34,300 bases of DNA from a virus. A model generated the notes under the pieces. That model worked only from the letters and a program-made list of their open reading frames with translations. It ran no database searches and was not told the origin of the DNA. Made by a program: the position numbers and the translations under genes. Positions 14,266-22,168 of the stretch are shown here, piece by piece. The DNA lies in IMG/VR virus record IMGVR_UViG_3300010399_000066, positions 1-34,300 of that record. One strand, written 5' to 3'. Within the stretch, counting starts at the first letter, position 1, and every line of letters starts with the position of its first letter.

Positions 14266-14771
14266 GCCGACGCGCCCACGATCACGATCTTGTAGGTGAC
14301 CGACGACCCGGCCCCGCTGTTCCCGATCCGGAGCAGGTCACCCGTTGTCGCGGTGACCGCGTACCCGGTGGCGTCCGGTGCCACCAGCAGCAGCGCACCA
14401 CCCGGGCGGACCACCACCTTGTCGGTCGCGTCGGACACCCAGTTGATGAACGCATTCGACGCGGCCCCGCCGACCAGGACGTTGTTGACGTTCAGCCGGT
14501 CCGCGACGACAAGGAGGCCCTTCACCCGCGCGAACACAGCGGTCGTGTTCAGCGGGTCAAGCAGCGCCGTGCCGGCCAGGTCCAGGTCTTCTGTCGCGGA
14601 CGCGGCCAGGGTCCGGGTGTCGTGCCACAGCCGGTCCGCCTTGTCGGCGCCGGTGCCGGTCGCGAGCCGGTACTGCTGGGACAGGTTCAGGGTGCTGTCC
14701 GCGCTGGCCAAGTCGAGCGCGTTGGACAGGGCAGCGATGACGCTGAGGTCGATCTTCGTTGCGAGAGTCAT
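14262..14771 (-). CDS. Head decoration-like / fibre-base protein
   Basis: A 169-aa protein with ATG at 14771 and GAGCAGGAGCACCCC upstream. An N-terminal helix-turn region (TKIDLSVIAALSNALDLASA) is followed by a beta-rich body (YRLATGTGADKADRLWHDT, GTALLDPLNTTAVFARVKGL, VVVRPGGALLLVAPDATGYA, LLRIGNSGAGSSVTYKIVIV). Similar proteins occur beside capsid genes in actinophages and in fibre-base contexts, without known activity. It overlaps the beta-helix gene by 4 nt, so the two are probably made together, and it might anchor the beta-helix protein to the capsid. That link is an inference from coupling. Confidence 0.6.
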   Translation of the reverse strand: MTLATKIDLSVIAALSNALDLASADSTLNLSQQYRLATGTGADKADRLWHDTRTLAASATEDLDLAGTALLDPLNTTAVFARVKGLLVVADRLNVNNVLVGGAASNAFINWVSDATDKVVVRPGGALLLVAPDATGYAVTATTGDLLRIGNSGAGSSVTYKIVIVGASA

Positions 14772-14810
14772 GGGGTGCTCCTGCTCGTGAGCGCGCGTGG
14801 GTGGGCCGGG

Positions 14811-14845
14811 GGTGGCCGGGATGTGGAGGATTCAGCCCGGCCACC
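14811..14845. terminator. Hairpin downstream of the major capsid gene (second)
   Basis: A perfect 10-bp stem GGTGGCCGGG/CCCGGCCACC with a 15-nt loop, in the 182-bp gap after the major capsid gene. Together with the hairpin at 14854-14896 it may partly terminate leftward transcription or protect the capsid transcript from 3' decay. Confidence 0.65.
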
Positions 14846-14853
14846 GCCGGACC

Positions 14854-14896
14854 CGCCCACGGCCGGCGGCTGTCGCCTGACCGCCGACCGTGGGCG
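14854..14896. terminator. Hairpin downstream of the major capsid gene (first)
   Basis: A 9-bp outer stem CGCCCACGG/CCGTGGGCG with an inner GGCGG/CCGCC pairing. It starts about 60 bp beyond the capsid stop in the leftward direction. No U-tract follows in either direction, so partial termination is more likely than a full stop. Confidence 0.6.
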
Positions 14897-14953
14897 CCGC
14901 CGAACCAACCGGGGCCGGGGTTACACGTGGCCTCGCGGGGTTCGGACGTCTGA

Positions 14954-16168
14954 TCAGACCTTCAGGCCCCGAATCAGGGCGTGCCCGAGTTCGTTGCCGT
15001 ACTCCAGGCCGATCTCGCCGTAGATCTGCACCTCATCGCTGCTGCCGGTCTTGGCGAGGGGTTCCTCGAAGAACACGCCCTTACCGGGCACGGACAGCAG
15101 CACCGGGCGGAGCATCTCCATCGACAGGACCGCGATCGCGTCCCTCGGGACGTGCCGGTCGAGCATGATGTTGAGCCGCCCGAAGTCGGTCACCACCGTG
15201 TCGACCGCGACACCGCCGACCGACCGGGACGAATCCACGTACGTGATCTTGATCCCGGCCTCGGCGTAGGCGCGGCTGATCTGCCGCTTCTGCTGGCTGT
15301 TGACCGCGATGGTGGCCGTCTTCTGCTCGCTGATGCCGCCGTTGTCGTAGGCGAGCTGGAGCAGGTCGTCCACGTCGGTCGTGGCCAGGTCGGTAGTCCG
15401 CGGCACGAGGTAGTCGACATTCGCCGTCGAGGTGCCCAGCGTCAGCGGGGCCCCGCCCTGCGTCCGGGACACCTTGAAGGTGTTGGTCGCCTTCTGCACG
15501 ACGAAGTAGGCGCGGCCGGCGACGACGTTGGTCATGTCGCCCACCGACGTAAACACGATCTTGTTGTCGTTCGCCAGGGCGGTAGCGGTCTCCGTGATCG
15601 TGTCGGTGGCCGACGACAGACCGGTGATCGTCGAGGTGGCCTTGCTGATCCGGTTCGTCGCGATGGCCTGCATCAGGCCACGGGTCCGCCGCGCCGACGC
15701 GTTGTTGGTCGGGTTCGCGAACTGGCTGTTCCAGAACGCGTAGTTGACGTCGAGCGCCGTGGTCTTGATCGCCTTTTCCACCTGGAAGTCCAGCTCAGAC
15801 GTGACGGGATTCGACCCGGGCACGCCCCGGAACGGCGCCGACGTCGGGGTGGCGATCTGCCCGGTGGCGGCCTGCTTGGTGTACGACACCGAGCACTTCT
15901 CGTGGAAGATCTGGCACACGTTGCGGACGTTGCCGCGCACCCGGGACTCAGCAGGCGGCGCGGTCGCGCCCTCCAGCCGGTCCCGCTTCGACGGGTCGCG
16001 CAGGTCGAAGGACTGCCATTCGAATTCGACCGCGTTGGTCTGCGCGCCGCCGGTGAGTCCACCGATGGCCGACAGGAGCGGCGTGTCCTCCGGCGTGAGG
16101 CCGAATAGTTCGCCTACGTAGTTGGGCAGGCCGAACGTGTCGGCAATGCCGGTGATGCTGCCAGCCAT
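14954..16168 (-). CDS. Major capsid protein, SU10/DUF5309 type
   Basis: A 404-aa protein with ATG at 16168, preceded by AAGGAGA. The N-terminus (GIADTFGLPNYVGELFGLTP, then DTPLLSAIGGLTGG and VEFEWQSFDLRDPSKRDR) is the hallmark of the SU10-type HK97-fold capsid family. About residues 175-260 form a Ser/Thr/Val-rich beta segment (TGLSSATDTITETATALAND, VAGRAYFVVQKATNTFKVSR), probably an inserted Ig-like surface domain. The C-terminal part carries QQKRQISRAYAEAGIKITYV and EIGLEYGNELGHALIRGLKV as in the family. It forms the icosahedral shell. The scaffold gene is immediately upstream and two hairpins follow, both usual for this gene. Confidence 0.92.
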   Translation of the reverse strand: MAGSITGIADTFGLPNYVGELFGLTPEDTPLLSAIGGLTGGAQTNAVEFEWQSFDLRDPSKRDRLEGATAPPAESRVRGNVRNVCQIFHEKCSVSYTKQAATGQIATPTSAPFRGVPGSNPVTSELDFQVEKAIKTTALDVNYAFWNSQFANPTNNASARRTRGLMQAIATNRISKATSTITGLSSATDTITETATALANDNKIVFTSVGDMTNVVAGRAYFVVQKATNTFKVSRTQGGAPLTLGTSTANVDYLVPRTTDLATTDVDDLLQLAYDNGGISEQKTATIAVNSQQKRQISRAYAEAGIKITYVDSSRSVGGVAVDTVVTDFGRLNIMLDRHVPRDAIAVLSMEMLRPVLLSVPGKGVFFEEPLAKTGSSDEVQIYGEIGLEYGNELGHALIRGLKV

Positions 16169-16180
16169 CAGGCAGTCTCC

Positions 16181-16939
16181 TTACTGGGTCTGGTACGCCT
16201 TTTGGCGTTTGAGTGCGATGACCCGGCGGTGGTCGCCGGCCTTCTGCGCGGCGGCGATCTGCTCGTCGATCGATCCGGCGTTCGAGCCGCCGCCGGTGTG
16301 GTCGGCGCCGAGCCGCGCCGGGCCCGCAGCCCCGCCGACCTTCAACGTCGGGTCGTCTTTCAGGGCCTGCGCGACGAGGGCGGCTACGGCCTTGTCGTAG
16401 CCGGCGTCGGCCGGGTCCAGCTCGCCGACCTGGCGCATGAACGAGCGGGAGTCGGCTAGCTTGTCGGCCTTCGCCCCGGCCTTGCCGGCGGCCTTCAGAA
16501 GCGCGTTCTCCGCGACCAGTTCGGCGACGCGGGCTTTCGCGTCGGCGGCTTCCTTCGCCACCGCCGCGACCTGCGCGGCCGGGTCCGTCTTCGGGTCCGG
16601 CTTGAACCCGAGCGCCACCCCGAGCGAATCGATCAGATCCTGCTTGGCCTTGGCCGCAGCAGTGGCGGCCTCCTTCGCGGCCTTGGCGTCTGCTCTGGCC
16701 TTGCCGAGGTCGCGGGCGGCCCGGTCCTTGTCCAGGTCCCCGGTGATGGCCGGGGTCCGGGTCGGGTCCGTACCCGCCGCCGTACCGTCGTCGCCCGTTC
16801 CGGTGCCGGCATCGGCGCCGCTGTGGGCGCCGGTGCCGGTGTCGCCCGGGTCGTCGCGGCGCCAGCCCTTGGCCGGCGGCCCGAACACCCCGAGCCCGGA
16901 CAGGGCGGCGAGAGTACGGGTGCGGGTGCGGTAGTGCAT
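16181..16939 (-). CDS. Capsid scaffolding protein
   Basis: A 252-aa protein. ATG at 16939 is chosen because AAGGAGG lies 7 nt before it; the open frame to 16981 has no such signal. The N-terminal 65 residues are Gly/Thr/Asp-rich and disordered-looking. Residues about 85-160 are a long charged coiled coil (DLGKARADAKAAKEAATAAA, VAKEAADAKARVAELVAEN), and the C-terminus is basic and helical (DHRRVIALKRQKAYQ), the part that usually contacts the capsid protein. The layout matches siphovirus scaffolds of the DUF4355 kind. It lies 12 nt before the major capsid gene. No protease motif is seen, so removal of the scaffold is not explained by this protein. Confidence 0.85.
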   Translation of the reverse strand: MHYRTRTRTLAALSGLGVFGPPAKGWRRDDPGDTGTGAHSGADAGTGTGDDGTAAGTDPTRTPAITGDLDKDRAARDLGKARADAKAAKEAATAAAKAKQDLIDSLGVALGFKPDPKTDPAAQVAAVAKEAADAKARVAELVAENALLKAAGKAGAKADKLADSRSFMRQVGELDPADAGYDKAVAALVAQALKDDPTLKVGGAAGPARLGADHTGGGSNAGSIDEQIAAAQKAGDHRRVIALKRQKAYQTQ

Positions 16940-16998
16940 GACGTGGCCTCCTTGAGGCTGGTCGATGATGCGGGCCGCCACTCTTTGCAGCGGTCCGG

Positions 16999-17004
16999 TA
17001 ACCT
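16999..17004 (+). promoter_or_regulatory. Putative -10 hexamer for a leaderless gene
   Basis: TAACCT ends exactly 6 nt before the GTG at 17011. The following bases (GCGCCC then GTG) closely resemble those after the hexamer at 3462-3467 (GCGCCG then ATG). No convincing -35 is present. Confidence 0.45.
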
Positions 17005-17010
17005 GCGCCC

Positions 17011-17361
17011 GTGGATGTCCAAGGGCACACGGCTCACGTTTCGTGGGACGGCTACCAGGTGGTGATCACCCGGTCCGGGATGCGCGGCATGGTCGGCCAC
17101 GGCCGAGGCGAGCAGACGATCCCGCTCGGAGCGATCCAGGCGGTGCAGTTCAAAGCCGCTGGCCTGCTGTCGAACGGGTTCATCGCGTTCACCGTCGCCG
17201 GTGCGCAGAACATCAGTGGCGGTGTCGGTGGCCGGACGGTCGACGCTGTCCGCGACCCCAACGCCGTGGTGTTCACCCGCAAGCAGCAACCCGGATTCGA
17301 GCGGCTCAAGCAGGTCGTGCGGGCGGCCGTGGTGGCGCACCAGCAGCGCGGCTACCGCTGA
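17011..17361 (+). CDS. DUF4429/PH-like small protein, plus-strand moron in the head module
   Basis: A 116-aa protein from GTG at 17011, reading against the late genes. The sequence HVSWDGYQVVITRSGMRGM, then GEQTIPLGAIQAVQFKAA and GFIAFTVAG, has the strand pattern of DUF4429, a PH-like domain common in actinobacteria. The family reading is DNGxxVxIxR...IPLxxIxxVxxxxP, with the end helix ERLKQVVRAAVVAHQQ. Function is unknown; PH-like folds bind lipids or peptides. It has its own TANNNT hexamer and its own terminator, which sets it up as an independent unit between scaffold and Rmf-like genes, as expected of a moron active in the lysogen. A role in superinfection exclusion is possible but unproven. 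Confidence 0.65.
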   Translation: MDVQGHTAHVSWDGYQVVITRSGMRGMVGHGRGEQTIPLGAIQAVQFKAAGLLSNGFIAFTVAGAQNISGGVGGRTVDAVRDPNAVVFTRKQQPGFERLKQVVRAAVVAHQQRGYR

Positions 17362-17413
17362 CACGCAAGTGCCGGCCCCGCCCAACGGACGGGGACCGGC
17401 CCCTGTCTTGCGC
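17361..17413. terminator. Hairpin terminator after the DUF4429-like gene
   Basis: GCCGGCCCC (17371-17379) pairs with GGGGACCGGC (17391-17400) with one bulge, inside a weaker outer pairing of CGCAAG with CTTGCG. It follows the plus-strand gene directly and lies beyond the leftward Rmf-like gene, so it may act on both strands. Confidence 0.7.
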
Positions 17414-17457
17414 GTGCCCTAACCGGGCAATGGGTAGCTGTGTGTGACCCTTGGCGT

Positions 17458-17652
17458 TTACCGGTAGCTGACCGCGTTCGTGCGCTTCGCGGCCCGGTAC
17501 CCGATCACGAACCACCGCGCCAGGACCGGCAACGCTTTCGGGTCGAACGGGCACGCGTTGAGCGGCTGCCCGCTGACCCTTGCCAGACGGCCGGCGCGAT
17601 AGGCGGCCAGGTTGACGGGGTCCGCCTTCACACGCGTGCGCTTCGTGCCCAT
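17458..17652 (-). CDS. Rmf/CrpP-like small protein
   Basis: A 64-aa protein with ATG at 17652 overlapping the stop of the minor capsid gene (TGATG). The core AAYRAGRLARVSGQPLNACP (about 16-35) followed by ARWFVIGYRAAKR (45-57) matches the pattern of ribosome modulation factor and the Rmf/CrpP family: a Y-x-x-G-x-x-A-R helix, an N-P-Y or C-P-F turn, then W-x-x-G-Y. In enterobacteria Rmf pairs ribosomes into inactive 100S dimers, and CrpP-like proteins have been linked to quinolone modification, a disputed claim. Placement in the late operon, coupled to a virion gene, suggests action on host ribosomes during infection or packaging into the particle. Function here is inferred from a short motif only. 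Confidence 0.55.
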   Translation of the reverse strand: MGTKRTRVKADPVNLAAYRAGRLARVSGQPLNACPFDPKALPVLARWFVIGYRAAKRTNAVSYR

Positions 17653-19655
17653 CAGATGAAGTCCTCCGCATTGCTTTGCAAACGCGTGCGTTCAGCGGCT
17701 GCGATGTCGGATTCCCGTTGCAGGACTTGGGCTTTGAACTCCGTGAAGTTCATTCGGCCGTTGTCCGCCCACCACCGTAGCAGTTCCTCGCTGGCGTATT
17801 TCCGGGCGCGAGCGATCGGACCTGAGAACAGCTCGACCGGGTCCACGCCGGCGGACACGCCGGCCCGGTTGAGCATGTTCCCCCGGCACGCTGCCTCCGC
17901 CTGGAGCTGCTGGACGTGGACCCATTCGTCGTACGCCCGGCGCACGGCCTGGTCGAGGGTCTCACCCGCCCGCCGTTCGACCGCGGACGCGGCGGCCTGC
18001 CGTTCCAGTGCGGCGGCGTCGAGGCCGTAGACCTCGGCGTACGCGTCCACGTAGGAGCGGCCCCGTGCCATGAGGTCGTCGATGGCGACCTGATCGGGGG
18101 TGAGGTCGGTCGGGTCCGGCCAGTGCAGCTGCTCGTCGGCCGGCCCGGATAGCCACGCGTCGTCCGCACCGCCCGGCGCGTCGCCGGTGAGCGCCTGCTC
18201 CCGCCGGTCCATCTCGTCGGCTAGGCGCAGGATCGCGGACTCGTTGACCTGCCCGCTTGACAGCCGGCCGAACAGGTCGAACAGCTCGTCGTCGGGGAGC
18301 TGCTCCAGGTCGACGCCGTCCAACGGGTCAGCGGCCCGCCGCGCGGCGGCGTCGAAGTCGAACCCATCCTGTCCGGGCAGCTCCGTACGAGGGTCGAGAT
18401 CCGGGGTGCCCTCGTCCGGTACCCCCGTGCGCGGTGCGCGTGCGGGGGCGCCCGCGCGCCCGCCGTCGAGGGTCGGCTGACGGGTGATGTCCAGCGGTCG
18501 GGCGGCGTCGCCACGGCCGAGGTTCCCGGCGCCGGGACGTTCCCGGTGTGGCTGCCGGCGCAGGTTCGGGTGCGCGGCCAGGTGCTGGCGTAGCTGCCCC
18601 TGTAGGGCCCGCTCCCGCACTCCGAACGCGCGCTGCGCCTCAGGTGTGAGCGCCGCCGCGCGTTGCTCCTTGGCCTTCCTGAGCCGCCGTTCCAGGGCCC
18701 GTTGCTGCTGTCTGGCCTTGTCGCCGTCCGGGTCCTCGGTCGGCCCGGGCGGCGGTTTCGTCACCCCCGGCAGGTACGCGGAGATGCTGTGCCGACAGTT
18801 CGGGTGGAACAGGCCCGCGCGTCTCGCCTCGTCGAGGGTGGCGACCACGGTCACCGTGACCTCGCGGCCGTCCTCCGTGGCGTGCGGCAGCGTGACCCGA
18901 CCCACCGGGCCCGGATCGCGGCGCAGCACCTTGCCCTCGAACGGGCGGCACCGGACGCATTCCTGCGCGGCGTCGGACACGAGGACCAGGTCGACGCCGA
19001 GTTCGGCGAGCCGGTCGGCCTGTCCCTGTACCGCCGCCCGTTGGCCGACCGTGCGGACGGCCATCTCCACGTACGACGCGAGTTCCCAGCGCCGTCCGGC
19101 CCGGTCCGTGAACCCGGTGACACCCCGGTTCACCAGGGCCTGCCACGCCTGCTGTGACGCTTCCAGCCGGGTCGCCCCGGTGGTGGCTTGCCTCGCGACC
19201 GCGCCGGCCACGACCGAGCGGTAGACGTCCGTCGTGTCCCGCAGCACGTTGGAGTGCCTCGCTCCAAGGTCGCGGACCAGCGCGGTCGCGAGGGTCTCTA
19301 CGGTGTCGGCCTGCGGCACCTGGCCCAGCGTCCGGCGTGCGGCACGGCCGAGCCCGGACGCGGGGAACCACCGGTCGGGTACCTCGGCCAGCGCCGACCC
19401 CCGCCCGGTCCGGTACGCCGCGGCGACCGCCTGACGGGCGGCGAGGGACCCGTCAGCGGCGAGCCCGCCGGCGATGGCCTCGGCCGAGCGACGCAACGCG
19501 CCCACGGCGGCGAGCCGCTCCACCGCCCAGCCGGGGGTGTCACGTCCGGCCGCCAGGTGCCGGCCGACAACCGCCTGTAGGTGGGCTTCCGCGTCGCGGT
19601 AGACACCGGTGACCGTGGCGGTGATGTCGTCGATGTCGTCCGGGTCGATCGGCAC
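17652..19655 (-). CDS. Phage minor capsid protein 2-like (portal-associated) with long C-terminal extension
   Basis: A 667-aa protein from GTG at 19655 with GGTGG upstream. Residues 1-300 match the Phage_min_cap2 family: helical N-terminus, then RRWELASYVEMAVRTVGQRA, LVLVSDAAQECVRCRPFEGK (Cys-x-x-Cys at 234-237) and FHPNCRHSISAYLPG at 283-297. The family is attached to the portal inside the capsid. Residues 300-667 are an extension with a disordered Arg/Pro/Asp-rich linker to about 440 and then helical segments (LEQLPDDELFDLFGRLSSGQ, RSYVDAYAEVYGLDAAALER, ARARKYASEELLRWWADNGR). Such C-terminal parts of portal-linked proteins are known to vary and to carry effectors in other phages, but no enzyme motif was recognised here. 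Confidence 0.85.
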   Translation of the reverse strand: MPIDPDDIDDITATVTGVYRDAEAHLQAVVGRHLAAGRDTPGWAVERLAAVGALRRSAEAIAGGLAADGSLAARQAVAAAYRTGRGSALAEVPDRWFPASGLGRAARRTLGQVPQADTVETLATALVRDLGARHSNVLRDTTDVYRSVVAGAVARQATTGATRLEASQQAWQALVNRGVTGFTDRAGRRWELASYVEMAVRTVGQRAAVQGQADRLAELGVDLVLVSDAAQECVRCRPFEGKVLRRDPGPVGRVTLPHATEDGREVTVTVVATLDEARRAGLFHPNCRHSISAYLPGVTKPPPGPTEDPDGDKARQQQRALERRLRKAKEQRAAALTPEAQRAFGVRERALQGQLRQHLAAHPNLRRQPHRERPGAGNLGRGDAARPLDITRQPTLDGGRAGAPARAPRTGVPDEGTPDLDPRTELPGQDGFDFDAAARRAADPLDGVDLEQLPDDELFDLFGRLSSGQVNESAILRLADEMDRREQALTGDAPGGADDAWLSGPADEQLHWPDPTDLTPDQVAIDDLMARGRSYVDAYAEVYGLDAAALERQAAASAVERRAGETLDQAVRRAYDEWVHVQQLQAEAACRGNMLNRAGVSAGVDPVELFSGPIARARKYASEELLRWWADNGRMNFTEFKAQVLQRESDIAAAERTRLQSNAEDFI

Positions 19656-19667
19656 CCGTCCACCGCC

Positions 19668-21278
19668 TTATGCCGCTGTCGCCTCCTCGTCGTCCGGGTC
19701 GCCGTCCTCGGCCCCGGCGCCGGCCGCCGGCGGCGGTTCGTTCCCGGCGAGCGCGCCCAACGTGTCCGCCGGCGGCGGGGCCAGTTCGACCGGGCCGCCG
19801 GCCTGGTCCTCCCGGATCCGGGCGACCTCGTCTTTGACCTGGTCGTCGTCCCAGTCCGGGTTCACGCGCCGGACCCGGGTTTCCAGGGAGATCGATTCGG
19901 CGGCGTGCAGGAGCTGCACCGTGCGGGCCACCGTCTCCAGCGACTCCGACACGCCATCGGACATCTGGACGTAGGGCCGGAACGGGGTCGTCGTCCCGAA
20001 CTGCGCGTACTCCAGTTCGGTGAGCACCTCGACCGCGTCAGCGGCACCGGTCGTCCACTCCCCGCCACGGGCGCCCTTGTTCGCGAACGACAACCGTTCC
20101 CGCGACTCGATCTCCGTCGCGGTGACGGCCATGTCACCCTCCTGGCCCACCGTCTGCTCGGACAACGCGACGTGCAGCAGCACCGCACCGCGGATCTCGT
20201 CCAACGTGGCCTTGTGCTCCACGTGGCGGATCGCGAACTGCGACAGGGTGATCCCGGACCCGGTCATGTCCTTCGGCATCGCCTGCAGCGTCGTGTACAC
20301 CTCGCGGTCCGCGTCGAACGTGGCACCCTGCCCCGGGCCGTTGCTGTCCAGGTACTGGGCCGGGACCATGATCCGGCCCCGGGCCAGGTGGATGTCACGC
20401 ATCCACGACGTCCACACCGCGTCGAACCGGTCGAACAGCGGTTCGGCACCGTCGAAATCGCTGCGGCCGTGGTACTTCAGGCACGGCTCGTTGCGCCACG
20501 CCCGCTGAGGGCCGGTGTTCCGGATCCGGACCACGGCGAGCCGGTTCAGGCCGGTGTACTGGACACCGTCTTTCAGGTCCCCGGCGACGGCGGCGGTGGT
20601 CGGGTGCGCCTGCACCGGCATCCGTACGCCGAGGTCGACCGGGCTGCCCCGGAACAGGGCGTACTCGACCAGCCCGGCGGAGTGGTGTTCCAGCAGCCGC
20701 CAGTACTCCCGGCCGTCGATGTGGACGAGGCTGTGGAACGTGACCTCGGTCAGCCGACCCCACCGCATGACCGGGATTGCCCCGTCCGCGTGGATCGGGG
20801 TTAGGAACGCCCGACCGGGCATGACCTCCTGGTCGATGGTGGGGCGTAGGTACACGTCCCCGAGCGCGGACGCGGCCTCGGCGGCGGCGAGGAGCACCTG
20901 GTGCAACCCGTCCTCGGCGAGCTGCTCCAGCCGGGCCTGACTGGCCGGGTCGTCGCAGGTCAGCTTCGGCGGTTCGGCGAACAGCAGCCGCGACACCGAC
21001 GCGGCCAGGTCGGCGGGCAGCGGCACGTGCAGTCGCCCGTCGCGGGCGTTCGGGTTCTGCGGGGCGCCCCACAGCCACCGGCTGATCCGGCCGAACAGGC
21101 CACCACCGCCGGGGGTCCATTGCGACGGTGGCAGCGGCCGGCCGTCCGAGCCGCGGCCGGTGTAGACCTCGCGGAGGCGGGCGGCGTCGCCGACGTACCA
21201 GGCGTCCCAGTCGCGGTACGCGAGGTAGGCCCGCTCGTGGCCCTTGGGTGGCCACACCCCACCGGACGGCATCGGCAC
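19668..21278 (-). CDS. Portal protein, SPP1 gp6 type
   Basis: A 536-aa protein from GTG at 21278 (an ATG two codons in is possible; GGGGG lies upstream). It opens ERAYLAYRDWDAWYVGDAAR and contains FGRISRWLWGAPQNPNARDG, LHVPLPADLAASVSRLLFAE, EVTFHSLVHIDGREYWRLLE and ALSEQTVGQEGDMAVTATEI, with the clip, wing and stem order of SPP1-type portals. The C-terminal tail is acidic and disordered. It forms the dodecameric ring through which DNA is packaged and to which the neck proteins attach. The next gene begins 13 nt downstream. The length is normal for the family and no frameshift is seen. Confidence 0.9.
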   Translation of the reverse strand: MPMPSGGVWPPKGHERAYLAYRDWDAWYVGDAARLREVYTGRGSDGRPLPPSQWTPGGGGLFGRISRWLWGAPQNPNARDGRLHVPLPADLAASVSRLLFAEPPKLTCDDPASQARLEQLAEDGLHQVLLAAAEAASALGDVYLRPTIDQEVMPGRAFLTPIHADGAIPVMRWGRLTEVTFHSLVHIDGREYWRLLEHHSAGLVEYALFRGSPVDLGVRMPVQAHPTTAAVAGDLKDGVQYTGLNRLAVVRIRNTGPQRAWRNEPCLKYHGRSDFDGAEPLFDRFDAVWTSWMRDIHLARGRIMVPAQYLDSNGPGQGATFDADREVYTTLQAMPKDMTGSGITLSQFAIRHVEHKATLDEIRGAVLLHVALSEQTVGQEGDMAVTATEIESRERLSFANKGARGGEWTTGAADAVEVLTELEYAQFGTTTPFRPYVQMSDGVSESLETVARTVQLLHAAESISLETRVRRVNPDWDDDQVKDEVARIREDQAGGPVELAPPPADTLGALAGNEPPPAAGAGAEDGDPDDEEATAA

Positions 21279-21297
21279 GGCGGGCCCCCTCTTTCGG

Positions 21298-21477
21298 TCA
21301 GCGTTCCCGGGTTTCCTGTAGGCCGGCGATCCCGAGCCACGTCGAGGCGAGGTCGTCGAGGCGGGCCATCAGTGCCTGGTCGGTGGTCATCTCAGCGGCG
21401 CGGAGCAGCCGGGCCGCGTTGGCGAGCGCCTCGTCGCAGGTTGGTGCGGCGTCGGCGGCCGGTGCTACGGCCGACAC
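21298..21477 (-). CDS. Small helical protein before the portal gene
   Basis: A 59-aa protein starting at GTG 21477, 13 nt inside the end of the upstream gene with GAGAAG before it. It appears as two helices (TCDEALANAARLLRAAEMT and LMARLDDLASTWLGIAGLQ). No family is recognised. A start further upstream would overlap the neighbour more widely. Short helical genes before portal genes are common in actinophages and have no known role. Confidence 0.5.
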   Translation of the reverse strand: MSAVAPAADAAPTCDEALANAARLLRAAEMTTDQALMARLDDLASTWLGIAGLQETRER

Positions 21478-21887
21478 GGCTTCTCGTCGTCGGTCAGGAC
21501 CGCCCGGTCGACGCTGTAGGTCACGACGCCGCCCTTGGCGACCTGGGCGCCCGCAGGCCACCACGACGGATCCCGCCCGTCGCCGGCGAGGACCGCGACC
21601 CGGCCTTCCGCCCACGCGGTGATGTCGATCAGCACGGCACCGCACCGGGTGCACGCCTGCACCATCCGCTGGGGGATGCCGGCCACGTGCACGAGCACCG
21701 GGACCTGGACGCCGGCGGCGTAGGCGGCCCCGCCGGCATAGGCGGCGGCCATCCACCCGTTCTGAACCGCGCCGGTGAGCTGCTCCCACGCCGGGAGCTG
21801 CTCACCGTGGACACTGACCCCGCCGACGACGAACGCGTACGCGTCGTAGCTGGTGCGGCCCATCTCCTCCGGGGTCGGCTTGCCCAT
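21465..21887 (-). CDS. Unknown protein between methyltransferase and portal
   Basis: A 140-aa protein with ATG at 21887 overlapping the preceding stop (TGATG). It starts KPTPEEMGRTSYDAYAFVVG and contains GWMAAAYAGGAAYAAGVQVP and a CTRCGAVLIDITAWAEGRVA segment with a Cys-x-x-Cys pair, then a short beta-rich end. The CxxC pair, without a second pair, is weak evidence for a metal site. No family is recognised; coupling to the neighbours supports a real gene. Confidence 0.6.
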   Translation of the reverse strand: MGKPTPEEMGRTSYDAYAFVVGGVSVHGEQLPAWEQLTGAVQNGWMAAAYAGGAAYAAGVQVPVLVHVAGIPQRMVQACTRCGAVLIDITAWAEGRVAVLAGDGRDPSWWPAGAQVAKGGVVTYSVDRAVLTDDEKPCRP

Positions 21888-22168
21888 CAGACGCGCGGCG
21901 GCCAGTAGGCGCCGACGTGTGGGCCCATGTGCTCAGCACCCGGCAGGGTGGCCAGGCGGGCCCGTTCCGTCTCGTACGCCTCCAGCGTCGGGTACAGCGG
22001 CACCGATGTGCGGCGCACGACCGGGCCGTCCCGGTCGGGCAGAACTGTGAGGTTGACGCAGGTGTCGGACCAGACGCGCGTGATGATCGCTGGTGCGGTG
22101 TCGGTGCCGTTGTTGTCGATCGGCAGAAGCCCGCCGATCAACACCATGCGGGCAAGACTCGGCTTCAC
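21887..22168 (-). CDS. Small conserved phage protein, unknown function
   Basis: A 93-aa protein from GTG at 22168, with AGAGGAA upstream and a 4-nt overlap to the methyltransferase stop. The start MKPSLARMVLIGGLLPIDNN, then DTAPAIITRVWSDTCVNLTV, recalls a family of small phage proteins that read as a beta barrel with the phrase D-T-A-P-A-I-I-T-R. They are often encoded near structural or replication genes, with no known activity. The C-terminus (LEAYETERARLATLPGAEH) is helical. Confidence 0.6.
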   Translation of the reverse strand: MKPSLARMVLIGGLLPIDNNGTDTAPAIITRVWSDTCVNLTVLPDRDGPVVRRTSVPLYPTLEAYETERARLATLPGAEHMGPHVGAYWPPRV

